DNA of 15,165 bases from Gallionellales bacterium GWA2_60_18. Lineage in GTDB: Bacteria; Pseudomonadota; Gammaproteobacteria; Burkholderiales; Gallionellaceae. Under the pieces are notes generated by a model that saw nothing but the letters and a program-made list of their open reading frames with translations, did not search any database and was not told the origin of the DNA. This document shows, piece after piece, positions 1 through 7,220 of this stretch. Each line of letters opens with the position of its first letter. The first letter of the stretch is position 1. The position numbers and the translations under genes are program-made. The DNA lies in assembly GCA_001801105.1 (NCBI GenBank), contig MGWS01000027.1:1-15165 (forward strand), read 5' to 3'.

Positions 1-544
1 TCATGCCGGGCTCAATGAGCGCCCCTTGTTCGAGGACAAGCGCGCACGCAATATCGGCGATACCCTGACCATCAATATCGTGGAAAAAACTTCCGGCGAC
101 CGGAAGTCCAGCAGCGGTTCCACCTATGCGAACAGCGCCAGTGTCAATACGCCTGGCGTGACCGTCGGCGCTGCCGCCAAAGTGCTGCTCAAGGCCTTTT
201 CCGTTACCGGCAGCAGCGACAATAGCGCAGATACCACGGGGTCGGGCGCGGCAAGTGCGAATATGACCGGCACGATCACCGTCACGGTAATCGACGTGCT
301 GGCAAACGGGAATTTGCTGGTCAGCGGCGAGAAACAGGTTGCCCTGAATCAGAGCGATGAATTTATCCGGTTCTCCGGCGTGGTAAATCCGACTACAATC
401 ACCAACCTGAACGCCGTACAATCCACCCAGGTTGCCGACGCGCGTATTGAATACAAGAGCGCAGGCGCGATGAGCGAGGTTATCAAAGACGCGCAGTCGC
501 TGGGAATTTTGGGGCGGTTCTTCATGTCGGTGTTGCCGTTTTAG
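1..544 (+). CDS. flgH: Flagellar L-ring protein FlgH, 5'-truncated by the window edge
   Basis: FlgH is the outer-membrane lipoprotein that forms the L-ring bushing around the flagellar rod. The reading frame is open from base 2, before any start codon, and reads H-A-G-L-N-E-R-P-L-F-E-D, so the real start and the lipoprotein signal lie outside the window. About 180 residues are visible. They include the family's conserved block LFEDKRARNIGDTLTI near the left edge and a C-terminal part ending SLGILGRFFMSVLPF. FlgH proteins are usually about 220-240 residues, so roughly 50 are missing. The TTG at 26 is internal and not a start. The gene is followed by flgI after an 87 bp gap, the usual flgGHIJ order. 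Identification rests on the conserved block and on context. Confidence 0.95.
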   Translation, partial: HAGLNERPLFEDKRARNIGDTLTINIVEKTSGDRKSSSGSTYANSASVNTPGVTVGAAAKVLLKAFSVTGSSDNSADTTGSGAASANMTGTITVTVIDVLANGNLLVSGEKQVALNQSDEFIRFSGVVNPTTITNLNAVQSTQVADARIEYKSAGAMSEVIKDAQSLGILGRFFMSVLPF

Positions 545-587
545 GATGGGGGATGGCGCGGGTTGAGTAAAAGGCAGCGTACTGGCT

Positions 588-615
588 TTCGCTCCTCGAT
601 CTTCGCTCCCCGATC
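588..615. repeat. Heptamer tandem array (YYCGMTC, four units) upstream of flgI
   Basis: Four consecutive 7 bp units fit YYCGMTC (TTCGCTC, CTCGATC and so on). The two 14 bp halves, 588-601 and 602-615, differ at one base. The array fills part of the flgH-flgI gap and ends 6 bp before the flgI ribosome binding site. Its motif differs from that of the fliN-fliP arrays, but the 7 bp period is the same. Confidence 0.7.
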
Positions 616-621
616 CTGTTT

Positions 622-627
622 GAGGAG
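622..627 (+). promoter_or_regulatory. Ribosome binding site that fixes the flgI start
   Basis: GAGGAG lies 4 bp before the ATG at 632 and 7 bp before the ATG at 635. It supports starting flgI here rather than at the in-frame codon at 563, which would put a 23-residue charged extension in front of the signal peptide. Confidence 0.75.
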
Positions 628-631
628 CAAG

Positions 632-1726
632 ATGATGAAACGATTTTTCTTAACGCTGCTGGTAATGTTGTTGCCTTCCGTGGCAGCGGCGGATCGCATC
701 AAGGACATGGCCAGCATCCAGGGTGTGCGCGATAACCAGTTGATCGGCTACGGCCTTGTGGTCGGTCTTGACGGCAGCGGCGACCAAACCACGCAAACAC
801 CGTTCACGGTGCAAAGTATCATCAGTATGCTGTCGCAGATGGGCATCAACCTGCCGCAAGGCACCAGTTTGCAACTCAAGAATGTAGCGGCGGTGATGGT
901 GACTGCCACATTACCCCCATTTTCCAAGCCTGGGCAAACTATCGATGTGACCGCTTCTTCGATCGGTAACGCCAAGAGCCTGCGCGGCGGGACATTGCTG
1001 ATGACGCCACTGAAAGGCGCAGACGGCCAGGTGTACGCGATGGCACAGGGTAACGTGCTGGTCGGTGGAGTGGGCGCTTCCTCTGGCGGATCCTCGGTGC
1101 AGGTGAATCATTTGAGCGTTGGGCGTGTTCCGACCGGCGCAACGGTGGAGCGCGCCGTGCCGACGCTGCTCGGGCAAGGCGGGTTTATCCATCTGGAACT
1201 GAAAACTACCGACTTCACTACCGCTGCGCGGATCGTCGAGGTGATTAACGCGCAGCTTGCGCCAGATCTGGCTTCGGCGCTGGATGGCAGGGTCATTCAG
1301 GTGCGCGCTCCGGCAGGCAACGAGCGTGTCGCATTCATATCCAGAATCGAGAACCTGGAAGTCAGTCCGGCGCAGGGTGTCGCCAAGGTCATCATCAATG
1401 CGCGCACCGGGTCGGTGGTGATGAATCAGGCAGTGACATTGGATAATTGCGCCGTGGCGCACGGCAATTTGACCGTAGTGATCAGCACCGAAAGCGCGGT
1501 CAGCCAGCCGTCAGCCCTTTCTGCGGGGCAAACCGTGCAAACCGACACGGCCAGCATCGATGTCAAAGCCGGCCAGGGCGGCCTGGTGCAACTCCAGAAG
1601 GGAACATCATTGAGCGAAGTGGTCAAGGCGCTCAATTCGATCGGCGCGACCCCGCAGGATTTGCTGGCGATTCTGCAGGCGATGAAATCATCCGGCGCGT
1701 TGCGTGCCGAGCTGGAGATCATCTGA
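632..1726 (+). CDS. flgI: Flagellar P-ring protein FlgI
   Basis: FlgI is the periplasmic protein that polymerises into the P-ring around the rod at the peptidoglycan layer. The protein is 364 residues, normal for the family. It opens with a Sec signal peptide (MMKRFF, then a hydrophobic stretch) with a likely cut after VAAA at residue 20, leaving mature DRIKDMASIQGVRDNQLIGY, the hallmark FlgI N-terminus, followed by GLVVGLDGSGDQT. I place the start at 632 (635 is also possible) because of the GAGGAG site and the signal peptide. The upstream in-frame codon at 563 would read through a heptamer repeat. The stop TGA overlaps the flgJ ATG by one base, so the two are probably translationally coupled. 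Confidence 0.96.
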   Translation: MMKRFFLTLLVMLLPSVAAADRIKDMASIQGVRDNQLIGYGLVVGLDGSGDQTTQTPFTVQSIISMLSQMGINLPQGTSLQLKNVAAVMVTATLPPFSKPGQTIDVTASSIGNAKSLRGGTLLMTPLKGADGQVYAMAQGNVLVGGVGASSGGSSVQVNHLSVGRVPTGATVERAVPTLLGQGGFIHLELKTTDFTTAARIVEVINAQLAPDLASALDGRVIQVRAPAGNERVAFISRIENLEVSPAQGVAKVIINARTGSVVMNQAVTLDNCAVAHGNLTVVISTESAVSQPSALSAGQTVQTDTASIDVKAGQGGLVQLQKGTSLSEVVKALNSIGATPQDLLAILQAMKSSGALRAELEII

Positions 1727-2565
1727 TGGCTAACCCGCTGGATACCTCCGCAAAATTGGCTCTCGATACGCAGAGCCTGGAGCAGTTGCGAACCCAGGCC
1801 AGGCATTCGCCGGATCAGGCGCTCAAGGCTGCGGCGCAGCAATTTGAATCGGTGTTTCTTAACATGATGCTGAAGAGCATGCGCGAAGCCACGCCGCAGG
1901 ATGGCATGTTCGATAGCGAGCAAACCCGGATGTTTACCGGCATGCTGGATCAGCAGTTGGCACAAAGCATGGCCAGCCGCGGTGTGGGCCTGGCCGACAT
2001 CATGGTCAAGCAACTCAGAGGGCAGATGACGGAAGCTGTGGACAGCGGGCAGAGAATTGGCGCTCAACCCCCGATCAGCGCCTTGCCGTCGGCGTATAGC
2101 GAGAATGCACAGCAGGATTTTGTGAACCGTATGCTGCCGTTTGCCAAGCAGGCCAGCCAGGCAAGCGGCGTGCCGCCACAACTGATGTTGGGGCAAGCTG
2201 CGCTGGAGAGTGGTTGGGGGAAACGCGAGATCCGCATGGCGGATGGCAGCAACAGTTTCAACCTGTTCGGTATCAAGGCCAGCGGTGGCTGGGACGGCAA
2301 AGTGGCCGAAGTGATGACCACCGAATATAAAAACGGCGTAGCGCACAAACAGATTGAAAAATTCCGCGCCTATTCGTCCTACGCCGAGGCGTTCCAGGAT
2401 TATGCCGGCCTGATCGGCAATAATCCGCGCTACGCCGACGTATTGCGGCAGGGCGGCGATATGGCCGGGATGGCGCAGGCCATGCAAAAGGCAGGATATG
2501 CGACCGATCCTGACTATGCGGACAAGCTGGCGCGCGTGATGAGTATGGTGAAAGTTGCGGCGTAA
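1726..2565 (+). CDS. flgJ: FlgJ: rod cap / peptidoglycan hydrolase
   Basis: FlgJ caps the growing rod in the periplasm and opens the peptidoglycan. This 279-residue protein has both parts of the dual-domain form. The N-terminal rod-binding domain is at about 30-95 (QFESVFLNMMLKSMREA, then DQQLAQSMASRGVGLADIMV). After a linker, a glucosaminidase-family domain runs from about 127 to the end. Its ALESGWGK motif contains the expected catalytic glutamate, E161, and it goes on through NSFNLFGIKA and the conserved YSSYAEAFQDYAGLI segment. The ATG overlaps the flgI stop as TGATG. The next gene is flgK after about 106 bp. The dual-domain form is typical of Betaproteobacteria and Gammaproteobacteria. 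Confidence 0.96.
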   Translation: MANPLDTSAKLALDTQSLEQLRTQARHSPDQALKAAAQQFESVFLNMMLKSMREATPQDGMFDSEQTRMFTGMLDQQLAQSMASRGVGLADIMVKQLRGQMTEAVDSGQRIGAQPPISALPSAYSENAQQDFVNRMLPFAKQASQASGVPPQLMLGQAALESGWGKREIRMADGSNSFNLFGIKASGGWDGKVAEVMTTEYKNGVAHKQIEKFRAYSSYAEAFQDYAGLIGNNPRYADVLRQGGDMAGMAQAMQKAGYATDPDYADKLARVMSMVKVAA

Positions 2566-2578
2566 GGGTGGTTTTATC

Positions 2579-2588
2579 GGAGGCCTCC
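2579..2588. repeat. 10 bp perfect palindrome between flgJ and flgK
   Basis: GGAGGCCTCC is a perfect 10 bp palindrome, 13 bp after the flgJ stop and 9 bp before the -35 box of the flgK promoter. It could be an operator half or chance; no T-tract follows, so it is not an intrinsic terminator. Confidence 0.35.
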
Positions 2589-2597
2589 TGAATACCC

Positions 2598-2624
2598 TAA
2601 AGAATGGGGTATTTATGCCGATAA
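2598..2624 (+). promoter_or_regulatory. Sigma-28 (FliA) promoter for flgKL
   Basis: TAAAGAAT (2598-2605), exactly 11 bp, then GCCGATAA (2617-2624). The established enteric sigma-28 consensus is TAAAGTTT-N11-GCCGATAA, so the -10 matches 8/8, the -35 6/8, and the spacing is exact. Transcription would begin near 2631, leaving a leader of about 40 bases before the flgK ATG at 2672. A 7 bp inverted repeat (AATACCC at 2591-2597, GGGTATT at 2607-2613) overlaps the -35 box and the spacer. This makes flgKL a late class, sigma-28-dependent unit even though it adjoins flgJ. Confidence 0.88.
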
Positions 2625-2671
2625 TCCATATGAGCCTATGAGTTTGTCGATGGGTGAATGAAGGAAATATT

Positions 2672-4855
2672 ATGGGAAGCAATTTATTTACCTCAGCATT
2701 GAGCGGCATGAATGCGGCTCAGATTGGTCTGTCGACCACGCAGCACAATATCGCCAATGTGAATACGCCGGGTTTTACGCGCCAGGAAGTGCAGATTTCC
2801 TCTCGGGCGGGCAGCCCGTTTGGCGGCGGCTTTATCGGGCAGGGCGTTGACGTCTCCGGGGTGCGGCGCATCTATGACCAGTTTTTGTCCACGCAGGTGT
2901 TGCAGGAACAGGCTCAGGCGAGCTATCTCACTACTTATTACAACGCCCTCAAGCAGGTCGATAATCTGATCGCCGATCCGGCCGCGGGGGCCGCGCCGGC
3001 GATGCGTGAGTTCTTCAGCGCGATGAGCAGTGTCGCCAACAACCCGGAATCCATTCCAGCCCGCCAGACGGTGCTGAGCAACGCGCAATATGCGGTAAAC
3101 CGTTTTCAGGCGATCGACCAGCGCCTGACCAACATCTCCGACAGTTTGAACAGCCAGATCTCCGGCAGTGTCGATTCGGTTAACAGTTATGCGCAGCAGA
3201 TCGCAGCCCTGAATGGCAGTATCAAGCGCGCCATCGCGACCGGACAAGGGCAGCAGCCCAACGATCTGCTCGATCAGCGCGATCAACTAGTCTCAAAGCT
3301 GAACCTGGAAGTGAAGGCAACCACGTTGCGCCAGACGGATGGCACGATGAGCGTGTTCATCGGTAGCGGCCAGACGCTGGTGGTCGACGAGCAGGCAATG
3401 TCATTGCAGATGGTAAAGTCTGCGATCGACCCCAGCAAGATGGACATCGCTTACCGCAACAACAACACGAGCGTGACGCTGCAGCAGAGCAGCTTGCGCG
3501 GTGGGAATATCGGGGCGTATCTGACTTTTCGCGATCAAAGTCTGGAGCCAATGCGCAACGAACTGGGGCGTGTGGCTATGGGCATGGCCATGGGCATCAA
3601 CCAGCAGAATCAGGCGGGGTTGGACTTGCGCGGGCAAAAAGGCGCAGCCCTGTTCAATGTGGCAGCGCCGCGCGTCGATACCGGAGTCAACAATCAGGGT
3701 AATGCAGTGATCAGCGCCAGCATCGCCGACCTGGGTGCGCTGACGACGAGCGATTACCAGCTCAAGGTGAATGGTGCCAACAACTACACGCTGGTGCGCC
3801 TGTCCGATAATTTCCTGACCAATATTACGGGTGCATTGCCGCAGACGGTGGATGGTATCAAGATTAATCTGGCTTCCGGTGCGCCGGTCGCCGGCGATAG
3901 TTTCCTGATTCGCCCTACTGCGAATGCCGCACGCGACATTGCGGTGATGACCAACGACCCGGCCGCGATCGCGGCGGCTGCGCCGATGCGCGGCGTGGCT
4001 TCGCTGGCGAATACCGGTAGCGCAACCATCGGCAGCGGGGCGGTGAATCTGAGTCCAGTGACGATCGCGTTCTCTGATCCGGCCTTGCCGCCGCAGACGT
4101 ATACGGTCACCGATAGCAGTGGCGCAGCAGCGCCGCTGACAGGCAACTATGTTGCAGGAAATCCAATCAGCTACAACGGCTGGACAACTCAGATTGCCGG
4201 TGCCCCTGGGGCTAACGATAAGTTTACGATTACGCGTGATCTAAACTCGATCGCCACGGTCGCGATGCTCGCCGCTCCTGCATCGACCAATGTGGGCACA
4301 GGCACCATCAGTCCCGCTTCCGTTAATATAGACTGGACGACGCCTTTCAGCGTCACCTTTGATGCGGTCGCGCAGACCTATACGGTGACTGGCGCAGTGC
4401 CGGATGTTTCGGCGACCCCGTTTGCATACACGCCGGGCAGCCCGATCAACCTGTCTTATAACGGCTGGACGGCGCAGATCAACGGAACGCCTGCTACGGG
4501 CGATGTGTTCACTTTCGAGCCGAATACAGGCGCCACCGGCGACAACCGCAACGCCTTGCTGATGGCTAATTTTCAGAACAGTAATATTCTGGACAACGGC
4601 ACGACCAGCGTTCAGGCGGCATACAGCCAGTTGGTGGGGCGTGCCGGAGCCAAGACTGCCGAACTGGCGGTGACGAGCGAGGCGCAGAACAACATGGTGA
4701 CCGAGACTATCAAGGCGCAACAGTCCATGTCGGGGGTCAACTTGGACGAAGAGGCAGCCAACCTGTTGCGCTTCCAGCGCGCCTACGAGGCGGCAGCCAA
4801 GGCGTTGCAGGTATCCAATACCATGTTCGATGCATTGTTGGCTTTAGGAGGTTAA
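2672..4855 (+). CDS. flgK: Hook-filament junction protein FlgK (HAP1), enlarged
   Basis: FlgK is exported through the flagellar channel and forms the first junction zone between hook and filament. The N-terminus carries the conserved SALSGMNAAQIGLSTTQHNI and NVNTPGFTRQEV segments. The C-terminus, GVNLDEEAANLLRFQRAYEAAAKALQ, is the matching D0 helix. At 727 residues it is much longer than the enteric protein (about 550). The extra length is in the middle, where a beta-rich module occurs twice (about 447-521 and 540-615), with a related segment at about 365-430. I chose ATG 2672 because AAGGAAA lies 5 bp upstream and the family begins right there; an in-frame GTG at 2654 would add six residues. 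The gene has its own sigma-28 promoter and is followed 4 bp later by flgL. Confidence 0.96.
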   Translation: MGSNLFTSALSGMNAAQIGLSTTQHNIANVNTPGFTRQEVQISSRAGSPFGGGFIGQGVDVSGVRRIYDQFLSTQVLQEQAQASYLTTYYNALKQVDNLIADPAAGAAPAMREFFSAMSSVANNPESIPARQTVLSNAQYAVNRFQAIDQRLTNISDSLNSQISGSVDSVNSYAQQIAALNGSIKRAIATGQGQQPNDLLDQRDQLVSKLNLEVKATTLRQTDGTMSVFIGSGQTLVVDEQAMSLQMVKSAIDPSKMDIAYRNNNTSVTLQQSSLRGGNIGAYLTFRDQSLEPMRNELGRVAMGMAMGINQQNQAGLDLRGQKGAALFNVAAPRVDTGVNNQGNAVISASIADLGALTTSDYQLKVNGANNYTLVRLSDNFLTNITGALPQTVDGIKINLASGAPVAGDSFLIRPTANAARDIAVMTNDPAAIAAAAPMRGVASLANTGSATIGSGAVNLSPVTIAFSDPALPPQTYTVTDSSGAAAPLTGNYVAGNPISYNGWTTQIAGAPGANDKFTITRDLNSIATVAMLAAPASTNVGTGTISPASVNIDWTTPFSVTFDAVAQTYTVTGAVPDVSATPFAYTPGSPINLSYNGWTAQINGTPATGDVFTFEPNTGATGDNRNALLMANFQNSNILDNGTTSVQAAYSQLVGRAGAKTAELAVTSEAQNNMVTETIKAQQSMSGVNLDEEAANLLRFQRAYEAAAKALQVSNTMFDALLALGG
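4010..4525 (+). repeat. Duplicated beta-module inside flgK
   Basis: Two segments about 93-95 codons apart share a pattern: a T-G/S-T-I-x-x-x-x-V-N opening, TYTVT (residues 476 and 569), a proline-glycine turn, YNGWT-x-QI (501 and 596) and D-x-FT near the end (516 and 611). Nucleotides coding YNGWT in the two copies are close to identical (around 4172 and 4457). This looks like a diverged internal duplication of a surface domain. Confidence 0.7.
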
Positions 4856-4859
4856 TGCG

Positions 4860-6131
4860 ATGCGTATCAGTTCGAATGTCATTTACGATAGTAATGTCAC
4901 TGCAATGGGGCAGTTGCAAGCACGCATGTTGCAGACCCAGCAGCAGATCACTTCCGGCAGGCGGATATTGACTGCTGCGGACGATCCGGTGGCTGCGGCC
5001 AGGGCGTTGGATATCAGCCAGTCCGATGGAATGAATAATCAGTATGCTGCGAACCGGCAGGCAGCAAAGCATACCCTCTCGGTTGTAGAGGCCAACCTGC
5101 AGAGCGTCACCACTCTGCTACAGGATGTGAAAACCGCCGCCGTGACGGCAGGCAATGGATCCTTCACGGACAGTGACCGCATTTCGATTGCGAACGAGTT
5201 GCAAGGCCGTCTGGAGGAATTGACCGGATATGCGAACAGCACCGATGGGATCGGAAATTATCTGTTCGCCGGGTACCAGACCAGGACGCAGCCCTTCGTC
5301 GATACACCAGCAGGCATGGGATATTTCGGCGATGACGGGCAGCGCTTGGCACAGGTGAGCGCGTCGCGGCAGATATCCACCAGCAATTCTGGGGCGGATG
5401 TGTTCATGCGCATCAAGAGCGGCAATGGCACGTTCCTGACCCAGGCAGCGGCAGCCAATACCGGTACGGGGGTGACCTCTGCCGGCTCAGTGACCGATAG
5501 CACACTTCTGAAGGCGGGGCATACCTACAATTTGACCTTCAGCGTGGGGCCGGATTTTCCGGGCGGGCCGGATTTGACGAAGTATATCGTACGAGATACG
5601 ACGCCACCGGCCGTTCCGCCGGGTACGCAGGTATTGCCCGATCCACTCTTGCCGCCGCCGGTGGCGCCGGCCGTTTTGGGGGTGCCCTATGTCAGCGGTC
5701 AGGCCATCAGCTTCGATGGATTGCAGTTTGACATCCAGGGGGTTCCAACCAATGGCGATACCTTCACGGTAGTACCCAGCGCCAATGAAAGCATGTTCAC
5801 GACGATTTCCGACCTGATCGACGTGCTGAAAGCGACTCCGGTAGGCGCGAGCTTGACCAATGGGCTGAACCGCAGCCTGAATCATCTGGACAATGCGCTG
5901 AACAACGTACTGACCGTGAGGTCGTCGCTGGGCGTACGCCTCAACGAGGTCGAGGCTCTGGATGTTGAGGGTGAGAATCTCGGGTTGCAATTCAGGCAGT
6001 CCCTGTCGCTGTTGCAGGACGTCGATTACAACAAGGCAATCAGCGATCTGACCATGCAGCAAACAGCTTTGCAGGCGGCGCAACAAACCTTTGCCAAGGT
6101 GGCAGGTCTCTCGCTGTTTAACTACATCTGA
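4860..6131 (+). CDS. flgL: Hook-filament junction protein FlgL (HAP3), enlarged
   Basis: FlgL forms the second junction layer on which the flagellin filament assembles. Flagellin-like ends are clear: the N-terminal helix (MRISSNVIYDSNVTAMGQLQ, then ITSGRRILTAADDPVAAARAL) and the C-terminal helix (QTALQAAQQTFAKVAGLSLF). At 423 residues it exceeds the enteric protein (about 317). The middle holds a proline-rich stretch at about 246-275 and then a beta-module (FDGLQFDIQGVP at about 285, GDTFTVVPS) resembling the one duplicated in FlgK. AGGAGG at 4846-4851 lies 8 bp before the ATG. It shares the flgK transcript and ends 4 bp from the convergent fliR stop. Confidence 0.95.
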   Translation: MRISSNVIYDSNVTAMGQLQARMLQTQQQITSGRRILTAADDPVAAARALDISQSDGMNNQYAANRQAAKHTLSVVEANLQSVTTLLQDVKTAAVTAGNGSFTDSDRISIANELQGRLEELTGYANSTDGIGNYLFAGYQTRTQPFVDTPAGMGYFGDDGQRLAQVSASRQISTSNSGADVFMRIKSGNGTFLTQAAAANTGTGVTSAGSVTDSTLLKAGHTYNLTFSVGPDFPGGPDLTKYIVRDTTPPAVPPGTQVLPDPLLPPPVAPAVLGVPYVSGQAISFDGLQFDIQGVPTNGDTFTVVPSANESMFTTISDLIDVLKATPVGASLTNGLNRSLNHLDNALNNVLTVRSSLGVRLNEVEALDVEGENLGLQFRQSLSLLQDVDYNKAISDLTMQQTALQAAQQTFAKVAGLSLFNYI

Positions 6132-6135
6132 TCGG

Positions 6136-6918
6136 CTAGTGCTGGTTCACCACCAGCACGCTGAGCATCTTGTCCAGCCCCTCATGAACCAGCCGGTCCA
6201 GCAGCGGGCTAAGATAGGGCATCGATAACAGCAGCACAATGAAGCCGATGGACAGCGTGATGGGGAAACCAATTGCGAACAGGTTGAGCTGCGGCGCGGC
6301 GCGGGTGAGTATCCCCAGCGCGATATTGCCGGTCAGCAATGCGGCCAAGATAGGCAACGAAATTTGTAGGCCGTAGGCGAAGATAATCCCTCCCCAGTTG
6401 GCCACCTCATAAAACCCCTTGGCCGGCATCATGCTGCCGATGGGTAAGGTGTGGAAGCTTTCGGCCAATGCGGAGAGCATATACAAATGGCCATTCATGG
6501 CCAGAAATGCCAGCGCTACAATCATCCCAAGCCAGCGTGCAACGACAGGGGTGTAGGATGAATTCAGCGGATCGTAAAAGCTGGCGAACCCAAGCCCCAT
6601 CTGCAATCCGGCCAATTCGCCCGCCATTTCAACAGCGGTAAAAATCAAACGCAGGGTGAATCCCATCGCCACGCCGATAATGATCTGCTGGATGATGATC
6701 AATAGTCCTTGCGGGGAGCCGACAGCAACCGGTGGAATCTCGCCAATGGTTGGCGCGATGATGATGGCAAGCAGGACGGACAAGCCGATTTTGACGCGCA
6801 CCGGGACTTGCTTGTTGCCGATCACCGGAGAGCTGGAAATCATGGCCAGAATGCGCGCCAGCGGGAAAATCAGTATAGCGAGCCAGGCATCGAGTTGCGC
6901 ACTGGTGAAGCTGATCAT
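6136..6918 (-). CDS. fliR: Flagellar export gate protein FliR
   Basis: FliR is an inner-membrane subunit of the FliPQR export gate core of the flagellar type III secretion apparatus. The 260-residue protein has the family's normal length and is built of hydrophobic helices (for example the segments at about 14-30, 40-60 and the C-terminal block with SIGFIVLLLSMPYLSPLLD). It begins MISFTSAQLDAWL. I chose ATG 6918; a further in-frame codon at 6993 would add 25 charged residues that overlap the fliQ coding end. There is no strong ribosome binding site before the ATG, but the fliQ stop is only 5 bp upstream, which suggests translational coupling. It is the last gene of the fli block and converges on flgL. 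Confidence 0.95.
   Translation of the reverse strand: MISFTSAQLDAWLAILIFPLARILAMISSSPVIGNKQVPVRVKIGLSVLLAIIIAPTIGEIPPVAVGSPQGLLIIIQQIIIGVAMGFTLRLIFTAVEMAGELAGLQMGLGFASFYDPLNSSYTPVVARWLGMIVALAFLAMNGHLYMLSALAESFHTLPIGSMMPAKGFYEVANWGGIIFAYGLQISLPILAALLTGNIALGILTRAAPQLNLFAIGFPITLSIGFIVLLLSMPYLSPLLDRLVHEGLDKMLSVLVVNQH
6139..6159. other. Hairpin at the flgL/fliR convergence
   Basis: GTGCTGGT (6139-6146) and ACCAGCAC (6152-6159) form a perfect 8 bp stem with a 5-base loop, lying 8 bp past the flgL stop and inside the last codons of fliR. It could stabilise or end both transcripts. No T-tract follows on either strand, so it is not a standard intrinsic terminator. Confidence 0.4.
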
Positions 6919-6923
6919 GGCGG

Positions 6924-7193
6924 TCAGCCGATCATCCAGGGGATGTTGCCGAACAGTCTCTGGATGTAGTCGACCATCGTGTTTATCATCCACGGGCCGG
7001 TAAAGATCAGCGCCAGAAAAATTCCCAGCAGTTTTGGAATGAAAGACAGGGTCATTTCATTGATCTGCGTAGCTGCCTGGAAAATACTTACCACCAGGCC
7101 GATGACCAGCGCGCTGAGCAGCAGCGGGGCGGAGAGCAGCAGCGTCATTTCGATAGCCTGTTGTCCGATGGTGATGACGGTTTCGGGAGTCAT
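6924..7193 (-). CDS. fliQ: Flagellar export gate protein FliQ
   Basis: FliQ is a small inner-membrane subunit of the FliPQR gate. The 89-residue length is exactly typical. It starts MTPETVITIGQQAIEMTLLL and has two hydrophobic helical segments, about 15-38 and 52-75, separated by the conserved FQAATQINEMTLSFIPK loop. It lies 27 bp after the fliP stop and 5 bp before the fliR start, so it is cotranscribed with both. Confidence 0.96.
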   Translation of the reverse strand: MTPETVITIGQQAIEMTLLLSAPLLLSALVIGLVVSIFQAATQINEMTLSFIPKLLGIFLALIFTGPWMINTMVDYIQRLFGNIPWMIG

Positions 7194-7220
7194 GGCCGGT
7201 AGCCTGCGTGAATTTAAGAA

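Noticed and set aside
563..631. An upstream start for flgI at 563
   Set aside because: It would add 23 basic residues before a good signal peptide, partly encoded by a tandem repeat, while a GAGGAG site stands right before the ATG at 632.
1426..2709. Long open frame (427 codons) on the - strand opposite flgI end and flgJ
   Set aside because: It is antisense to clearly conserved FlgJ and FlgI sequence, has no recognisable domain, and arises from the codon bias of the + strand genes.
6919..6993. An upstream start for fliR at 6993
   Set aside because: The added 25 residues overlap the fliQ coding end and are unlike the family; MISFTSAQLDAWL at 6918 is the usual FliR start.
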